64,000 bases of DNA from Flavobacterium denitrificans DSM 15936 (GTDB taxonomy: Bacteria > Bacteroidota > Bacteroidia > Flavobacteriales > Flavobacteriaceae). How positions within the stretch are numbered: position 1 is the first letter of the stretch; every line of letters starts with the position of its first letter. Both the position numbers and the translations under genes were made by a program. The notes under the pieces are model-generated. The model worked only from the letters and a program-made list of their open reading frames with translations. It did not search any database and was not told where the DNA came from. Shown one piece after another: positions 15,945 through 24,853 of this stretch. Location of the stretch: NCBI RefSeq assembly GCF_000425445.1, contig NZ_AUDL01000008.1:1-64000 (forward strand). The letters run 5' to 3'.

Positions 15945-17489
15945 TTAGAATGGCACATCGCTGTCGTCATCATCATCATTCAAATTGCTTCCAAAAGCTT
16001 CATTGGCCGACGGTAGATTTTTAGTAATAAACGGATTGTCGTCATGATTCATTTTTGAAGGCAAATCATCAAATCCACCCGTAAATTCTTCAAGATTGTC
16101 AAATTTACCTAAATGTCCTAAGAATTTCAGACGAATATTTTCTAATCCACCATTACGGTGTTTGGCTATAATAAACTCAGCTTGCCCAGCAGTTGGCGAT
16201 GCCTCATCATCATCCCATTCTTCAATTTTATAATATTCAGGACGATAAATAAACGAAACAATATCAGCATCCTGTTCGATCGCTCCAGATTCACGAAGAT
16301 CCGAAAGCAAAGGACGTTTACTTGATCCACGGGTTTCAACCGCACGCGACAACTGTGAAAGTGCAATTACAGGAACGTTTAGCTCTTTTGCTAATGCTTT
16401 TAAGTTTCGAGAAATTGTCGAAATCTCCTGCTCACGGTTTCCTCCTCCTTTACCATTACCCCCAGCAGTCATTAACTGCAAGTAGTCAATAATAATTAAT
16501 TTGATGTTGTGTTGCGATGCCAAACGACGGCATTTTGCACGTAAATCAAAAATTGAAAGCGAAGGCGTATCATCAATAAATAATGGAGCCTTTTCTAAAT
16601 CTTTTACTTTAGTACTTAATTGCTCCCACTCGTGTTTTTCTAATTTTCCTGTTCTTAATTTTTCAGAAGACAATCCAGTTTCTGAAGAAATAAGCCTCGT
16701 AATCAACTGAACTGATGCCATCTCAAGAGAGAAAACTGCCACTGCGTGTCCAAACTGAATACTAACATTTCGCGCCATTGAAAGTACGAAAGCCGTTTTA
16801 CCCATACCCGGACGTGCCGCAATAATAATCAAATCCGAAGGTTGCCATCCAGAAGTTACTTCATCCAGTTTTTCAAAACCAGTTGCGATTCCACTCAAAC
16901 CTTCTTTTCCTGCAATTTCCTCAATACGTTTTTTCGCTTGAAGAACCAAACTCTGCGCAGTTTCAGAGCTACGCTTGATATTTCCCTGTGTTACTTCGTA
17001 TAATTTTGATTCGGCTTTATCCAGCAAATCGAAAACATCTGTCGTTTCATCATAGGATTCTTCAATGATTTCAGAAGAAATTCTAATCAAACTTCTTTGA
17101 ATAAATTTTTGAAGAATAATACGCGAGTGAAATTCAATGTGAGCAGAAGACGCAATTTTCTGCGTAAGCTGAATCAAATAAAAATCACCTCCGGCAACAT
17201 CTAACTTTCCATTTTTCTTTAATTGAGTCGAAACCGTCAATAAATCGATTGGCTGTGTTTCGGTAAAAAGCTGTAAAATCGCTTCAAAAATATGCTTGTG
17301 TGCGTCTTTATAAAATGCATCAGGCTGCAAAATATCAATTACATCATCTACCCCTTTTTTATCAATCATCATTGCACCAAGAACAGCCTCTTCAAGATCA
17401 ATAACTTGCGGAGGGAGTTTTCCTTTTTCAAGATTAATAATAGTGGTTTTATCTACCTTTACAGGGTTTACATTTTTGAAATTTTCCAT
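15945..17489 (-). CDS. dnaB: Replicative DNA helicase DnaB
   Basis: This hexameric 5'-3' helicase unwinds DNA at the replication fork and recruits primase. The 514 residues are full length. The N-terminal DnaB domain (LPPQVIDLEEAVLGAMMIDKKG, about 25-130) is followed by a linker and a RecA-like motor with Walker A ARPGMGKTAF (near 231), Walker B LIIIDYLQLM, and the SQLSRAVETR...RPLLSDLRESGAIEQDADIV region. The acidic tail (NDDDDDSDVPF) is typical of the phylum and resembles the SSB-like DDDxPF ending, a plausible docking motif. No intein is present. Confidence 0.97.
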   Translation of the reverse strand: MENFKNVNPVKVDKTTIINLEKGKLPPQVIDLEEAVLGAMMIDKKGVDDVIDILQPDAFYKDAHKHIFEAILQLFTETQPIDLLTVSTQLKKNGKLDVAGGDFYLIQLTQKIASSAHIEFHSRIILQKFIQRSLIRISSEIIEESYDETTDVFDLLDKAESKLYEVTQGNIKRSSETAQSLVLQAKKRIEEIAGKEGLSGIATGFEKLDEVTSGWQPSDLIIIAARPGMGKTAFVLSMARNVSIQFGHAVAVFSLEMASVQLITRLISSETGLSSEKLRTGKLEKHEWEQLSTKVKDLEKAPLFIDDTPSLSIFDLRAKCRRLASQHNIKLIIIDYLQLMTAGGNGKGGGNREQEISTISRNLKALAKELNVPVIALSQLSRAVETRGSSKRPLLSDLRESGAIEQDADIVSFIYRPEYYKIEEWDDDEASPTAGQAEFIIAKHRNGGLENIRLKFLGHLGKFDNLEEFTGGFDDLPSKMNHDDNPFITKNLPSANEAFGSNLNDDDDDSDVPF

Positions 17490-17580
17490 ATAGCGAAAGT
17501 AACAAAATTTAAAAAAAAATTGTCAGTGAGTTATAACTATTACGATGTTTATAAATAAGTTTTTTTGTTGATAACCAAAA

Positions 17581-17612
17581 AAAAATCCGAAACCGCAGGG
17601 CTTCGGATTTTT
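17581..17612 (-). terminator. Terminator after accA
   Basis: Perfect 11-base arms AAAAATCCGAA (17581-17591) and TTCGGATTTTT (17602-17612) with a GC-rich loop follow the accA stop on the minus strand and run into a T-rich stretch. Confidence 0.85.
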
Positions 17613-17629
17613 AATCAATTTATATGAAA

Positions 17630-18583
17630 TTATTCTTTAAACTCGCCCATATTACTGTATTTGTCCATTCTTTGGGCAATTAAGTCGGCTGTTGATAAGT
17701 CTTTCAATTCATTATAACCTTTAGTGATATATTCCGCTACAGTTTTGAAAGTAGTTTCACGATCATAGTGTGCTCCACCAAGTGGTTCAGGAATAACATC
17801 ATCAACTAATTTTTGTTTTTTCATATCTGAAGAAGTCAATTTCAAAGCTTCAGCAGCACGTTCTTTGTACTCCCAGCTTTTCCATAAAATTGAAGAACAA
17901 GATTCTGGAGAAATTACAGAATACCAAGTGTTTTCTAACATGTAAACTCTGTCTCCAACACCAATTCCTAATGCGCCACCAGAAGCACCCTCGCCTACAA
18001 TAATTGTGATAATTGGCACTTGCAGACGAACCATTTCGAAAATGTTTCTTGCAATCGCTTCTCCTTGACCTCTTTCCTCAGCTTCAAGTCCTGGATATGC
18101 ACCCGGAGTATCGACTAAAGTAAGAACTGGAATACCAAATTTCTCTGCCATTTTCATCAAACGCAAAGCTTTGCGGTATCCTTCCGGATTTGCCATACCG
18201 AAATTACGGTACTGACGTGTTTTTGTATTAAACCCTTTTTGCTGTCCGATAATCATAAACGATTGTCCGTTTATTTTACCAAGACCACCAACCATCGCTT
18301 TATCATCTTTAAAACCTCTATCTCCATGAAGTTCTAAAAAAGTATCACCGCAAATCGCTCTGATATAATCTAAAGTATAAGGTCTGTTTGGATGCCTTGA
18401 CAATTGTACACGTTGCCAAGCCGTAAGGTTTTTATATATTTCTTTCTTAGTTTCTACTAATTTTTTGTTGATTTCCTTGCACGTTGCTGTTACATCAACC
18501 TCAGATTCTTTTCCAATTACAACACACTTTTGCAACTGATCTTCAAGTTCTTTAATTGGAAGCTCAAAATCTAAATATTCCAT
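17630..18583 (-). CDS. accA: Acetyl-CoA carboxylase carboxyltransferase subunit alpha
   Basis: With AccD it transfers carboxyl from biotin to acetyl-CoA, giving malonyl-CoA for fatty acid synthesis. At 317 residues it is full length: an N-terminal helical region ([17 protein letters not shown]), [19 protein letters not shown], then the crotonase-like core with [38 protein letters not shown] and [15 protein letters not shown], which form the CoA and biotin oxyanion-hole motifs. It is monocistronic here, between dnaB and an EamA transporter; accD is not in the window. Confidence 0.97.
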   Translation of the reverse strand: MEYLDFELPIKELEDQLQKCVVIGKESEVDVTATCKEINKKLVETKKEIYKNLTAWQRVQLSRHPNRPYTLDYIRAICGDTFLELHGDRGFKDDKAMVGGLGKINGQSFMIIGQQKGFNTKTRQYRNFGMANPEGYRKALRLMKMAEKFGIPVLTLVDTPGAYPGLEAEERGQGEAIARNIFEMVRLQVPIITIIVGEGASGGALGIGVGDRVYMLENTWYSVISPESCSSILWKSWEYKERAAEALKLTSSDMKKQKLVDDVIPEPLGGAHYDRETTFKTVAEYITKGYNELKDLSTADLIAQRMDKYSNMGEFKE

Positions 18584-18695
18584 GGATTTTTGAATTTTGT
18601 TTTTAAATCGAACCGCAAATATAAAAATATTATATCATTGGCATAGTTAATTGTTAGTAAAGTATCAAATTGTAATTTAAAAGATAAGTAAACTA

Positions 18696-19583
18696 TTACA
18701 CTTCTTTCTTGTTTTTATAATGTTTAAAAACACCATTTAAGATAACTGTAATGATAATTATTACGGCTCCTATATAAAATTCGGTGCTCATTTTTTCTTT
18801 TCCTCCCAAGATAAAATAAGCCAACATAATTCCGTAAACTGGCTCTAAATTAGTCGTTAACATTACTGTATAAGGAGTCAGACGCTGCATTACTTTTACC
18901 GATGCCGTAAAAGCATAAGCGGTACAAACTGATGCCAAAATAAAAAGCCACATCCAGTTGTTTAATGATATTGTGAAAAATTCAGCAGTAAATTTTCCCT
19001 GGACTAAAAAATATAAAGTAATAAAGAAAACTCCTGCACCAAATTCATAAAATGTAATTACTGAAGGTTCATGATCCGAAATTAATTTTCCGTTCAATAA
19101 AGTAAATACAACGCCCAGAATTATCGCAGCCAAAGCATAATAAACACCTGTAAGATATTTAATTTCGACCTGCAATATCAAAGCAAGACCGGCGATAATA
19201 ACCAATCCGAAGAAAACCTCATAAAACAATATTTTTCTTCCGAAGAAAAGTGGCTCGAGTAATGAAGCAAAAAAAGCACCCAAAGAAAATATCGAAAGTG
19301 TAATCGAAACATTCGAAACATGGATGGCTTTAAAAAAGAATATCCAATGCAAGGCAATTAGCAGTCCAACAAAAACTAATTTGAAAAGCTCTTTTATCGG
19401 AACCTGAAAAGATTGTTTTTTATAGGCAATAAACGCTCCAAGAAAAATCATCGCAAGAAGCATTCTGTACCAAACCAAATTTTCTGCATCAATTGTAATC
19501 AAGGCGCCCAAAATGGCTGTAAAACCCCAGATAAAAACAATTAGATGAAGGTTTAAATAACTTTTTAAATTATCGTTTCGCAT
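18696..19583 (-). CDS. EamA/DMT-superfamily transporter
   Basis: A 295-residue inner-membrane protein with ten predicted spans in two EamA repeats, the usual size of drug/metabolite transporters. The first repeat includes FIWGFTAILGALITIDAENLVWYRMLLA and the second TPYTVMLTTNLEPVYGIMLAYFILGGKE, a signature-like segment of the family. The substrate cannot be deduced. Its start overlaps the end of the LptF/LptG-like gene by 14 bases, so the two are co-translated. Confidence 0.88.
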   Translation of the reverse strand: MRNDNLKSYLNLHLIVFIWGFTAILGALITIDAENLVWYRMLLAMIFLGAFIAYKKQSFQVPIKELFKLVFVGLLIALHWIFFFKAIHVSNVSITLSIFSLGAFFASLLEPLFFGRKILFYEVFFGLVIIAGLALILQVEIKYLTGVYYALAAIILGVVFTLLNGKLISDHEPSVITFYEFGAGVFFITLYFLVQGKFTAEFFTISLNNWMWLFILASVCTAYAFTASVKVMQRLTPYTVMLTTNLEPVYGIMLAYFILGGKEKMSTEFYIGAVIIIITVILNGVFKHYKNKKEV

Positions 19584-20658
19584 TACGTAATAGGTAAACT
19601 GCTAAGATTCCAAAAACAATATTTGGGAACCAAACAGCTAATAAAGGTGAGAATGTAGATTTTTCGGCAAGGGTTCCAAATATTTTATCAAAGAATACAA
19701 ATGAAAAGGCAATTGCAATTCCGATAGCTAAATTGGTTCCCATTCCTCCGCGACGTTTCATAGACGAAACCGCAACGGCAATGATGGTTAAAATAAAGGC
19801 AGAAACCGGAACACTATATTTTTTATAAAGCACAACTAAATAAGTATTGATATTTCCAGAACCTCTTTTTCTTTCTTTTTCAATAAAATCAATCAATTTT
19901 CCAAGAGAAAGTGTTTCGGCGATATAAACTACCGGAGTCAAATCGGCCAATTCAAATTTGAACTTCACCTCTTTTTCAGGACTCTTTTCGATTATATCAT
20001 TTAATTCCCCAACCGTTCTTTTGGTGTAATCATATAAAACGTAAGTTTTCTTTTTTGGATCCCATTTAATTCGGCTTGCCGAAATTTTATAGGTCATTTT
20101 TTCTTTCTCAAAATGTTCCAGCGTAAAATTGAATGCCGTTTTAGACTCTTCGTTAAAGCTGTTTACAAAAATAAAATCGTGATCATTAAGTTGGCGATAT
20201 ACATTTGTATTTTCGCCACGCATTAATTCCTTTCCGTTTCCTTTTAAATAGGTATATCTAAAATTATTAAATCCTTCACTGGCTGCGGGAACAATAAAAA
20301 ATCCCATTAAAAGCACAAAAACCGAAACGATAGAAGCTCCAATAATATAAGGTCTCAAAAATCGCGTAAAAGAAATTCCCGAACTCAAAATCGCAATAAT
20401 CTCTGTATTGTTTGCTAGTTTTGAAGTAAACCAGATTACCGACAAAAACAAAAATATCGGGAAAAGAGAATTCGCAAAATAAATAGTAAAGTTGTAATAA
20501 TAGAGCGCAATATCCATAAACGGAATCTTGTTCTCCAACATTTTATTCACCTTTTCAGAAACGTCAATTACAATCCCAATAGGAATAAACAACAAGATCA
20601 TCACCGAAAAAGTGGCTAAATATCTTTTTAAAATATACTTATCTATTATCGTCAGCAT
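19570..20658 (-). CDS. LptF/LptG-family lipopolysaccharide export permease
   Basis: A 362-residue permease of the YjgP/YjgQ family; its partners in the LptBFG transporter extract LPS from the inner membrane. The ATG at 20658 (MLTIIDKYILKRYLATF) is the family N-terminus, while the upstream TTG lies in a repeat. Three N-terminal spans, a periplasmic beta-jellyroll region (about 130-265: NVYRQLNDHDFIFVNSF, KWDPKKKTYVLYDY) and three C-terminal spans are visible, including VPVSAFILTIIAVAVSSMKRRGG. Whether it is LptF or LptG cannot be told by eye. tgt lies upstream, a gene pairing I know from other Bacteroidota. Confidence 0.9.
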   Translation of the reverse strand: MLTIIDKYILKRYLATFSVMILLFIPIGIVIDVSEKVNKMLENKIPFMDIALYYYNFTIYFANSLFPIFLFLSVIWFTSKLANNTEIIAILSSGISFTRFLRPYIIGASIVSVFVLLMGFFIVPAASEGFNNFRYTYLKGNGKELMRGENTNVYRQLNDHDFIFVNSFNEESKTAFNFTLEHFEKEKMTYKISASRIKWDPKKKTYVLYDYTKRTVGELNDIIEKSPEKEVKFKFELADLTPVVYIAETLSLGKLIDFIEKERKRGSGNINTYLVVLYKKYSVPVSAFILTIIAVAVSSMKRRGGMGTNLAIGIAIAFSFVFFDKIFGTLAEKSTFSPLLAVWFPNIVFGILAVYLLRNAKR

Positions 20659-20680
20659 ATATTTTTTGTTTGTTTTGTTT

Positions 20681-20742
20681 AAAGTTTCAGGTTTCAAGTT
20701 CTGCTGAGAACGTGAAACCTGAAACTTTAAACCTGAAACTTT
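20681..20742. repeat. Inverted repeat between tgt and the LPS permease gene
   Basis: Perfect 16-base arms AAAGTTTCAGGTTTCA (20681-20696) and its complement (20713-20728) are followed by a further partial copy, acctgaaacttttt. The heptamer GTTTCAG/GTTTCAA is the same word that forms the tandem array at 40952-41021, so the two loci share a repeat family. Confidence 0.8.
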
Positions 20743-20746
20743 TTAA

Positions 20747-21877
20747 TTAAAGTCTTTGGCTCATATTTTTAACCATCATTTCTTTCCATGGTCTAAAATC
20801 TCCGGCTAAGATATGTTTTCTCGCCTCACGAACCAACCACATATAGAAACCAAGATTATGAATCGTAGCGATTTGTTTTCCTAAATATTCGTTTGCTGCA
20901 AACAAGTGACGTAAATATGCTTTTGAATATTCAGTATCTACAAAAGTATGCCCCATTTCATCAATTGGAGAAAAATCAGCTTCCCATTTTTTGTTTTTGA
21001 TATTGATTGTTCCGTTTGCCGTAAACAACATTCCGTTTCTTGCATTACGCGTTGGCATAACACAATCGAACATATCAATTCCTAACGCAATATTTTCAAG
21101 AATATTTATTGGCGTTCCAACACCCATCAAATAACGAGGCTTATCTTCTGGAAGAATTTCGCAAACCACCTCAGTCATTGCATACATTTCTTCCGCTGGT
21201 TCACCAACAGAAAGTCCTCCAATTGCATTTCCTTGCTGACCAGCATTTGCAATATATTCTGCCGATTGACGACGTAAATCTTTATATGTACTTCCTTGAA
21301 CAATTGGGAAAAACGTTTGTTCGTAACCATATTTATAAGGAACTTTTTCCAAATGATTAATACAACGATCCAGCCAACGATGCGTCATGTGCATCGAGCG
21401 CTGTGCATATCTGTAATCACAAGGATATGGCGTACATTCATCAAAAGCCATAATAATATCGGCTCCAATGGTACGCTGAATTTCCATTACATTTTCTGGG
21501 GTAAAAAAGTGGTAAGAACCGTCAATATGCGATTTGAACTTCACGCCTTCTTCTTTAATTTTTCTGTTTGAAGAAAGAGAATACACTTGATATCCACCAG
21601 AATCCGTCAAAATATTACGATCCCAATTCATGAATTTATGCAATCCACCCGCTTTTTCAAGAATTTCTGTCTGCGGACGCAAATATAAATGATAGGTGTT
21701 TCCTAGAATAATATCTGGATTAATTTCTTCTTTCAATTCACGCTGATGCACCCCTTTTACAGAAGCCACCGTTCCAACCGGCATAAAAATAGGCGTTTCA
21801 ATTACGCCGTGATCAGTAGTAATACTTCCCGCTCTTGCTTTAGACTGCGGATCTTTTTGTAATAAATCAAACTTCAT
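20747..21877 (-). CDS. tgt: tRNA-guanine transglycosylase without the usual zinc cysteines
   Basis: It exchanges guanine-34 for preQ1 in tRNAs with GUN anticodons, a step in queuosine synthesis. At 376 residues it is normal length. The catalytic regions are intact: ILTDSGGYQVYSL (substrate-binding Asp), GGLSVGEPAEEMY, and DMFDCVMPTRNARNG with the nucleophile Asp. The bacterial zinc site CxCxxC...H is altered: SPIDEMGHTFVDTEYSKAY has Gly, Thr and Asp where the three Cys stand, while the distal His in ATIHN remains. It is probably structurally stable without zinc or with an altered site. It precedes the LPS permease gene. Confidence 0.93.
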   Translation of the reverse strand: MKFDLLQKDPQSKARAGSITTDHGVIETPIFMPVGTVASVKGVHQRELKEEINPDIILGNTYHLYLRPQTEILEKAGGLHKFMNWDRNILTDSGGYQVYSLSSNRKIKEEGVKFKSHIDGSYHFFTPENVMEIQRTIGADIIMAFDECTPYPCDYRYAQRSMHMTHRWLDRCINHLEKVPYKYGYEQTFFPIVQGSTYKDLRRQSAEYIANAGQQGNAIGGLSVGEPAEEMYAMTEVVCEILPEDKPRYLMGVGTPINILENIALGIDMFDCVMPTRNARNGMLFTANGTINIKNKKWEADFSPIDEMGHTFVDTEYSKAYLRHLFAANEYLGKQIATIHNLGFYMWLVREARKHILAGDFRPWKEMMVKNMSQRL

Positions 21878-22282
21878 CTGTTTCTTTTTTCAGAGCGCAA
21901 AGATAAGCTAATTTCAGGGAAAACTAATTAATTAGGTAATTAGAAAATTTGTCAATTAGATAATTGTTCTCATCAACTTAAAAACTGATGTTTTATAAAA
22001 ACTTTAAGCAAAGAAAACTTTAAACGTGAAACTAAAATTATTTTGGGCGTTCCCTTCGGTCGGGCTATCCGCTATATCTTTTGCTCCAGAAAATATTGTT
22101 GTTAATTAAGACATGACAGTTGTCACAAAAGGATGCCGCTTCTATCCCTAACGCAAACGGTTCTTGGAGAAAGTCCATTGATAAAATCGGAATGTAAAAA
22201 CTGCAGCAATCCCATTAGCAAAATGTAACAAACTCATTCATTTGTTTCGTAATTTTAATATTCAACTAAAATTTTAGAAATC
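21878..22282. other. Intergenic region with dispersed repeat copy 2
   Basis: No gene is visible. The left part has aattag-type A+T-rich repeats (21925-21970). The block at 22045-22165 (ggtcgggctatccgctatatcttttgctcc, given here in words: GGGCTATCC, GCTATATC, then CACAAAAGGATGCC) matches the order of words in the minus-strand repeat at 241-360 and is GC-richer than its surroundings. The last 100 bases hold the promoter region of the acidic-protein gene. Confidence 0.5.
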
Positions 22283-22585
22283 ATGATAAACTCAGAAGAT
22301 AAATTAGATGATATCAAGGACGATCAAATTGAAAAAAATCTTGAAAACATGGAATATCCAGCAAATGAAGACATTTACAACCAAGAAGAAAGATTAGAAG
22401 ATATTGACCCTCAAGATATTTCTGGAAAAAGAATACTTAACAATGACAATCACGAATGGAAACAAAACAGCGATAAAATTGGCAACGATTTGGATGTTCC
22501 TGGTGCCGAATTAGACGATGAGCAAGAAGAAATTGGATCAGAAGATGAAGAAAACAATTATTACAGCGAAAGCGACACAAATTAA
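22283..22585 (+). CDS. Small, very acidic hypothetical protein
   Basis: A 100-residue hydrophilic, strongly acidic protein with no signal or membrane segment. The segment GNDLDVPGAELDDEQEEIGSEDEENNYYS recalls a conserved tail I know from small Bacteroidota proteins, possibly stress-associated, but the function is unknown. It is probably disordered. It stands alone between tgt and transketolase. A similarly hydrophilic protein is encoded at 52630-53007. Confidence 0.7.
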   Translation: MINSEDKLDDIKDDQIEKNLENMEYPANEDIYNQEERLEDIDPQDISGKRILNNDNHEWKQNSDKIGNDLDVPGAELDDEQEEIGSEDEENNYYSESDTN

Positions 22586-22838
22586 ATCCATTCTCAAAAC
22601 TTTTTTTTTACCAGAGATTACAGCTATTAATATTGATTTTCTAATCTTTTTAATCTGTTAATCTGTGGCAAAATTTTTATTGGCAGGCAGCAAAAGCTTT
22701 TTTGCATTTTGAAATCGCATTCAACATACCTCATCCGAGACATAATTTAAAGAATTTAAACCAATTCATCCTTTTTTTTAAGATTAATAAAAAAGAGCCA
22801 AAATTTCACAATTATGTTAAACTAAAGCAGAAAATGAT
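22586..22838. other. Intergenic gap before transketolase genes
   Basis: No gene is seen. It contains A+T-rich DNA with words such as aatctgttaatctgtggc (around 22653-22670) that recur in altered form at about 55973-55998 (aatctgtttaatccgattaatctgtg, here cited in pieces), another dispersed intergenic phrase. The transketolase promoter begins at 22839. Confidence 0.5.
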
Positions 22839-22869
22839 TTGTCTCCCCGCAAAATAACGACTACTTTTG
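22839..22869 (+). promoter_or_regulatory. Promoter of the transketolase genes
   Basis: TTG (22839-22841), 20 bases, then TACTTTTG (22862-22869): a near-perfect Bacteroidota promoter. The start codon lies 25 bases further on. Confidence 0.75.
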
Positions 22870-22894
22870 CTCCAGTTTAAATTTTACATAGAAA

Positions 22895-23746
22895 ATGAAG
22901 CCTAACACACAACAATTAAGCGATTTAACGATCCAAGTAAGAAGAGACATTCTTAGAATGGTACATGCTGTAAACTCTGGACACCCAGGTGGTTCATTAG
23001 GTTGTACTGAATTTTTGGTAACACTATATCAAAATATCATGGACCGCAAAGAAGGTTTTGATATGGACGGAATTGGAGAAGATATCTTTTTCCTTTCAAA
23101 TGGTCATATTTCACCAGTATTTTATAGCGTTTTAGCAAGAAGCGGTTACTTTCCAGTTTCAGAGCTTGCTACTTTCAGATTATTGAATTCACGTTTACAA
23201 GGACACCCAACAACTCACGAAGGTTTGCCTGGAGTTCGTATGGCTTCTGGATCATTAGGACAAGGTTTATCTGTTGCTCTTGGTGCTGCTCAAGCTAAAA
23301 AATTAAACGGAGACAAACATTTAGTTTTCACTCTTCACGGAGACGGAGAATTACAGGAAGGTCAAAACTGGGAAGCAATTATGTACGCATCTGCTAAAAA
23401 AGTAGACAACTTAATCGCAACAGTTGACGTTAACGGAAAACAAATTGACGGAACAACTGACGAAGTTCTTGCAATGGGAAGCCTTCGTGCAAAATTCGAA
23501 GCTTTTGACTGGGACGTTTTAGAAATCAAAGAAGGAAACAACATCGAAGCAATCATTGCTGGATTAACTGATGCTAAATCAAGAACAGGAAAAGGAAAAC
23601 CAGTTTGTATTTTATTGCACACAGAAATGGGGCACGGAGTTGACTTCATGATGCATACGCACGCTTGGCACGGAAAAGCACCAAACAATGATCAGTTGGC
23701 AGCGGCATTAGCTCAAAATTATTCTAAAGATCAAGTTGACTATTAA
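22895..23746 (+). CDS. Transketolase, N-terminal (thiamine-diphosphate-binding) subunit
   Basis: This is the diphosphate-binding half of a split transketolase, which moves two-carbon units between sugar phosphates in the pentose phosphate pathway. At 283 residues it is normal for the split form. It has VNSGHPGGSLGCTEFL, SNGHISPVFYSVLA, GSLGQGLSVALGAA, and the ThDP motif HGDGELQEGQNWEA...DVNGKQIDGTT with the metal ligands. The C-terminal subunit follows 78 bases later. The split arrangement is standard in many bacteria and archaea and is not a frameshift. Confidence 0.95.
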   Translation: MKPNTQQLSDLTIQVRRDILRMVHAVNSGHPGGSLGCTEFLVTLYQNIMDRKEGFDMDGIGEDIFFLSNGHISPVFYSVLARSGYFPVSELATFRLLNSRLQGHPTTHEGLPGVRMASGSLGQGLSVALGAAQAKKLNGDKHLVFTLHGDGELQEGQNWEAIMYASAKKVDNLIATVDVNGKQIDGTTDEVLAMGSLRAKFEAFDWDVLEIKEGNNIEAIIAGLTDAKSRTGKGKPVCILLHTEMGHGVDFMMHTHAWHGKAPNNDQLAAALAQNYSKDQVDY

Positions 23747-23824
23747 AAAGCGCTCAGTCTCAGTATTGAGTTTTCAGCTTAGAAACTTAGTCACTCAGAA
23801 ACTTAGCATCTCAAAAGATAAAAA

Positions 23825-24778
23825 ATGAAAAAATACGAAAATACAGGAAGTAAAGATACTCGTTCAGGTTTTGGAGCGGGAATGACTGAACTAGGTCAAA
23901 AAAACGAAAACGTTGTGGCATTATGCGCTGATTTGATCGGATCATTAAAATTTGATGATTTCAAAAAAAATCACCCAGAGCGTTTTTTCCAAATCGGAAT
24001 TGCTGAAGCTAACATGATCGGAATTGCGGCAGGTTTAACAATTGGAGGTAAAATTCCTTTTACAGGAACTTTCGCTAACTTCTCTACAGGAAGAGTTTAC
24101 GATCAAATTCGTCAATCTGTTGCTTATTCAGATAAAAATGTAAAAATCTGTGCTTCTCACGCTGGCTTGACTTTAGGAGAAGACGGAGCAACCCACCAAA
24201 TCTTAGAAGATATCGGTTTAATGAAAATGTTGCCTGGAATGACTGTAATCAACACTTGCGATTACAATCAAACTAAAGCCGCGACTTTAGCATTAGCAGA
24301 CCACCACGGCCCAGCATATTTACGTTTCGGACGTCCAGTTGTGCCAAACTTCACTCCTGCTGACGAACCATTCGTAATTGGAAAAGCAATCACATTAAAC
24401 GAAGGAACTGATGTAACGATCATCGCAACAGGACACTTGGTTTGGGAAGCGCTTATCGCTGCTGAAAAATTGGAAGAAAAAGGAATTTCTGCTGAAGTAA
24501 TCAACATCCACACGATTAAGCCACTTGATGAAGAAGCTATTCTAAAATCTGTTGCTAAAACTAAATGTGTAGTTACTGCAGAAGAGCACAATTACCTTGG
24601 AGGTCTTGGAGAAAGCGTTTCTGGCGTATTAGCTTTAAACAATCCAACGCCGCAAGAATTTGTAGCTGTAAAAGACAGTTTTGGAGAATCTGGAACTCCT
24701 GAGCAATTAATGGAAAAATACAAACTAAACAATCAAGCAATTGTTGAAGCTGTAGAAAGAGTGATCAAAAGAAAATAA
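23825..24778 (+). CDS. Transketolase, C-terminal (pyrimidine-binding) subunit
   Basis: A 317-residue partner of the preceding gene, completing the transketolase active site. The pyrimidine-binding domain shows FFQIGIAEANMIGIAAGLTIGGKIPFTGTFANF (with the catalytic Glu), SHAGLTLGEDGATHQILEDIGLM and AYLRFGRP. The C-terminal regulatory domain has VTIIATGHLVWEALIAAEKLEEKGISAEVINIHTIKPLD and EEHNYLGGLG. It is probably co-transcribed with the N-terminal gene and followed by a strong hairpin. Confidence 0.95.
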   Translation: MKKYENTGSKDTRSGFGAGMTELGQKNENVVALCADLIGSLKFDDFKKNHPERFFQIGIAEANMIGIAAGLTIGGKIPFTGTFANFSTGRVYDQIRQSVAYSDKNVKICASHAGLTLGEDGATHQILEDIGLMKMLPGMTVINTCDYNQTKAATLALADHHGPAYLRFGRPVVPNFTPADEPFVIGKAITLNEGTDVTIIATGHLVWEALIAAEKLEEKGISAEVINIHTIKPLDEEAILKSVAKTKCVVTAEEHNYLGGLGESVSGVLALNNPTPQEFVAVKDSFGESGTPEQLMEKYKLNNQAIVEAVERVIKRK

Positions 24779-24800
24779 TTTTTAGTTTTCTTACTTTATA

Positions 24801-24834
24801 AAAAAACCTCGAAATTCACATTTCGAGGTTTTTT
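24801..24834. terminator. Bidirectional terminator between transketolase and FKBP genes
   Basis: Perfect 15-base arms AAAAAACCTCGAAAT (24801-24815) and its complement (24820-24834) with a 4-base loop serve both convergent transcripts. T-runs follow on both strands. Confidence 0.9.
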
Positions 24835-24853
24835 TTATATCTATAACAACAGC

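Noticed and set aside
19570..20697. Longer start (TTG at 20697) for the LPS permease
   Set aside because: The added residues come from the intergenic inverted repeat; the family N-terminus begins at the ATG at 20658.
22895..24778. Transketolase interrupted by a frameshift
   Set aside because: Each half is complete at the expected domain boundary, with its own start and a 78-base gap; this is the known two-subunit form.
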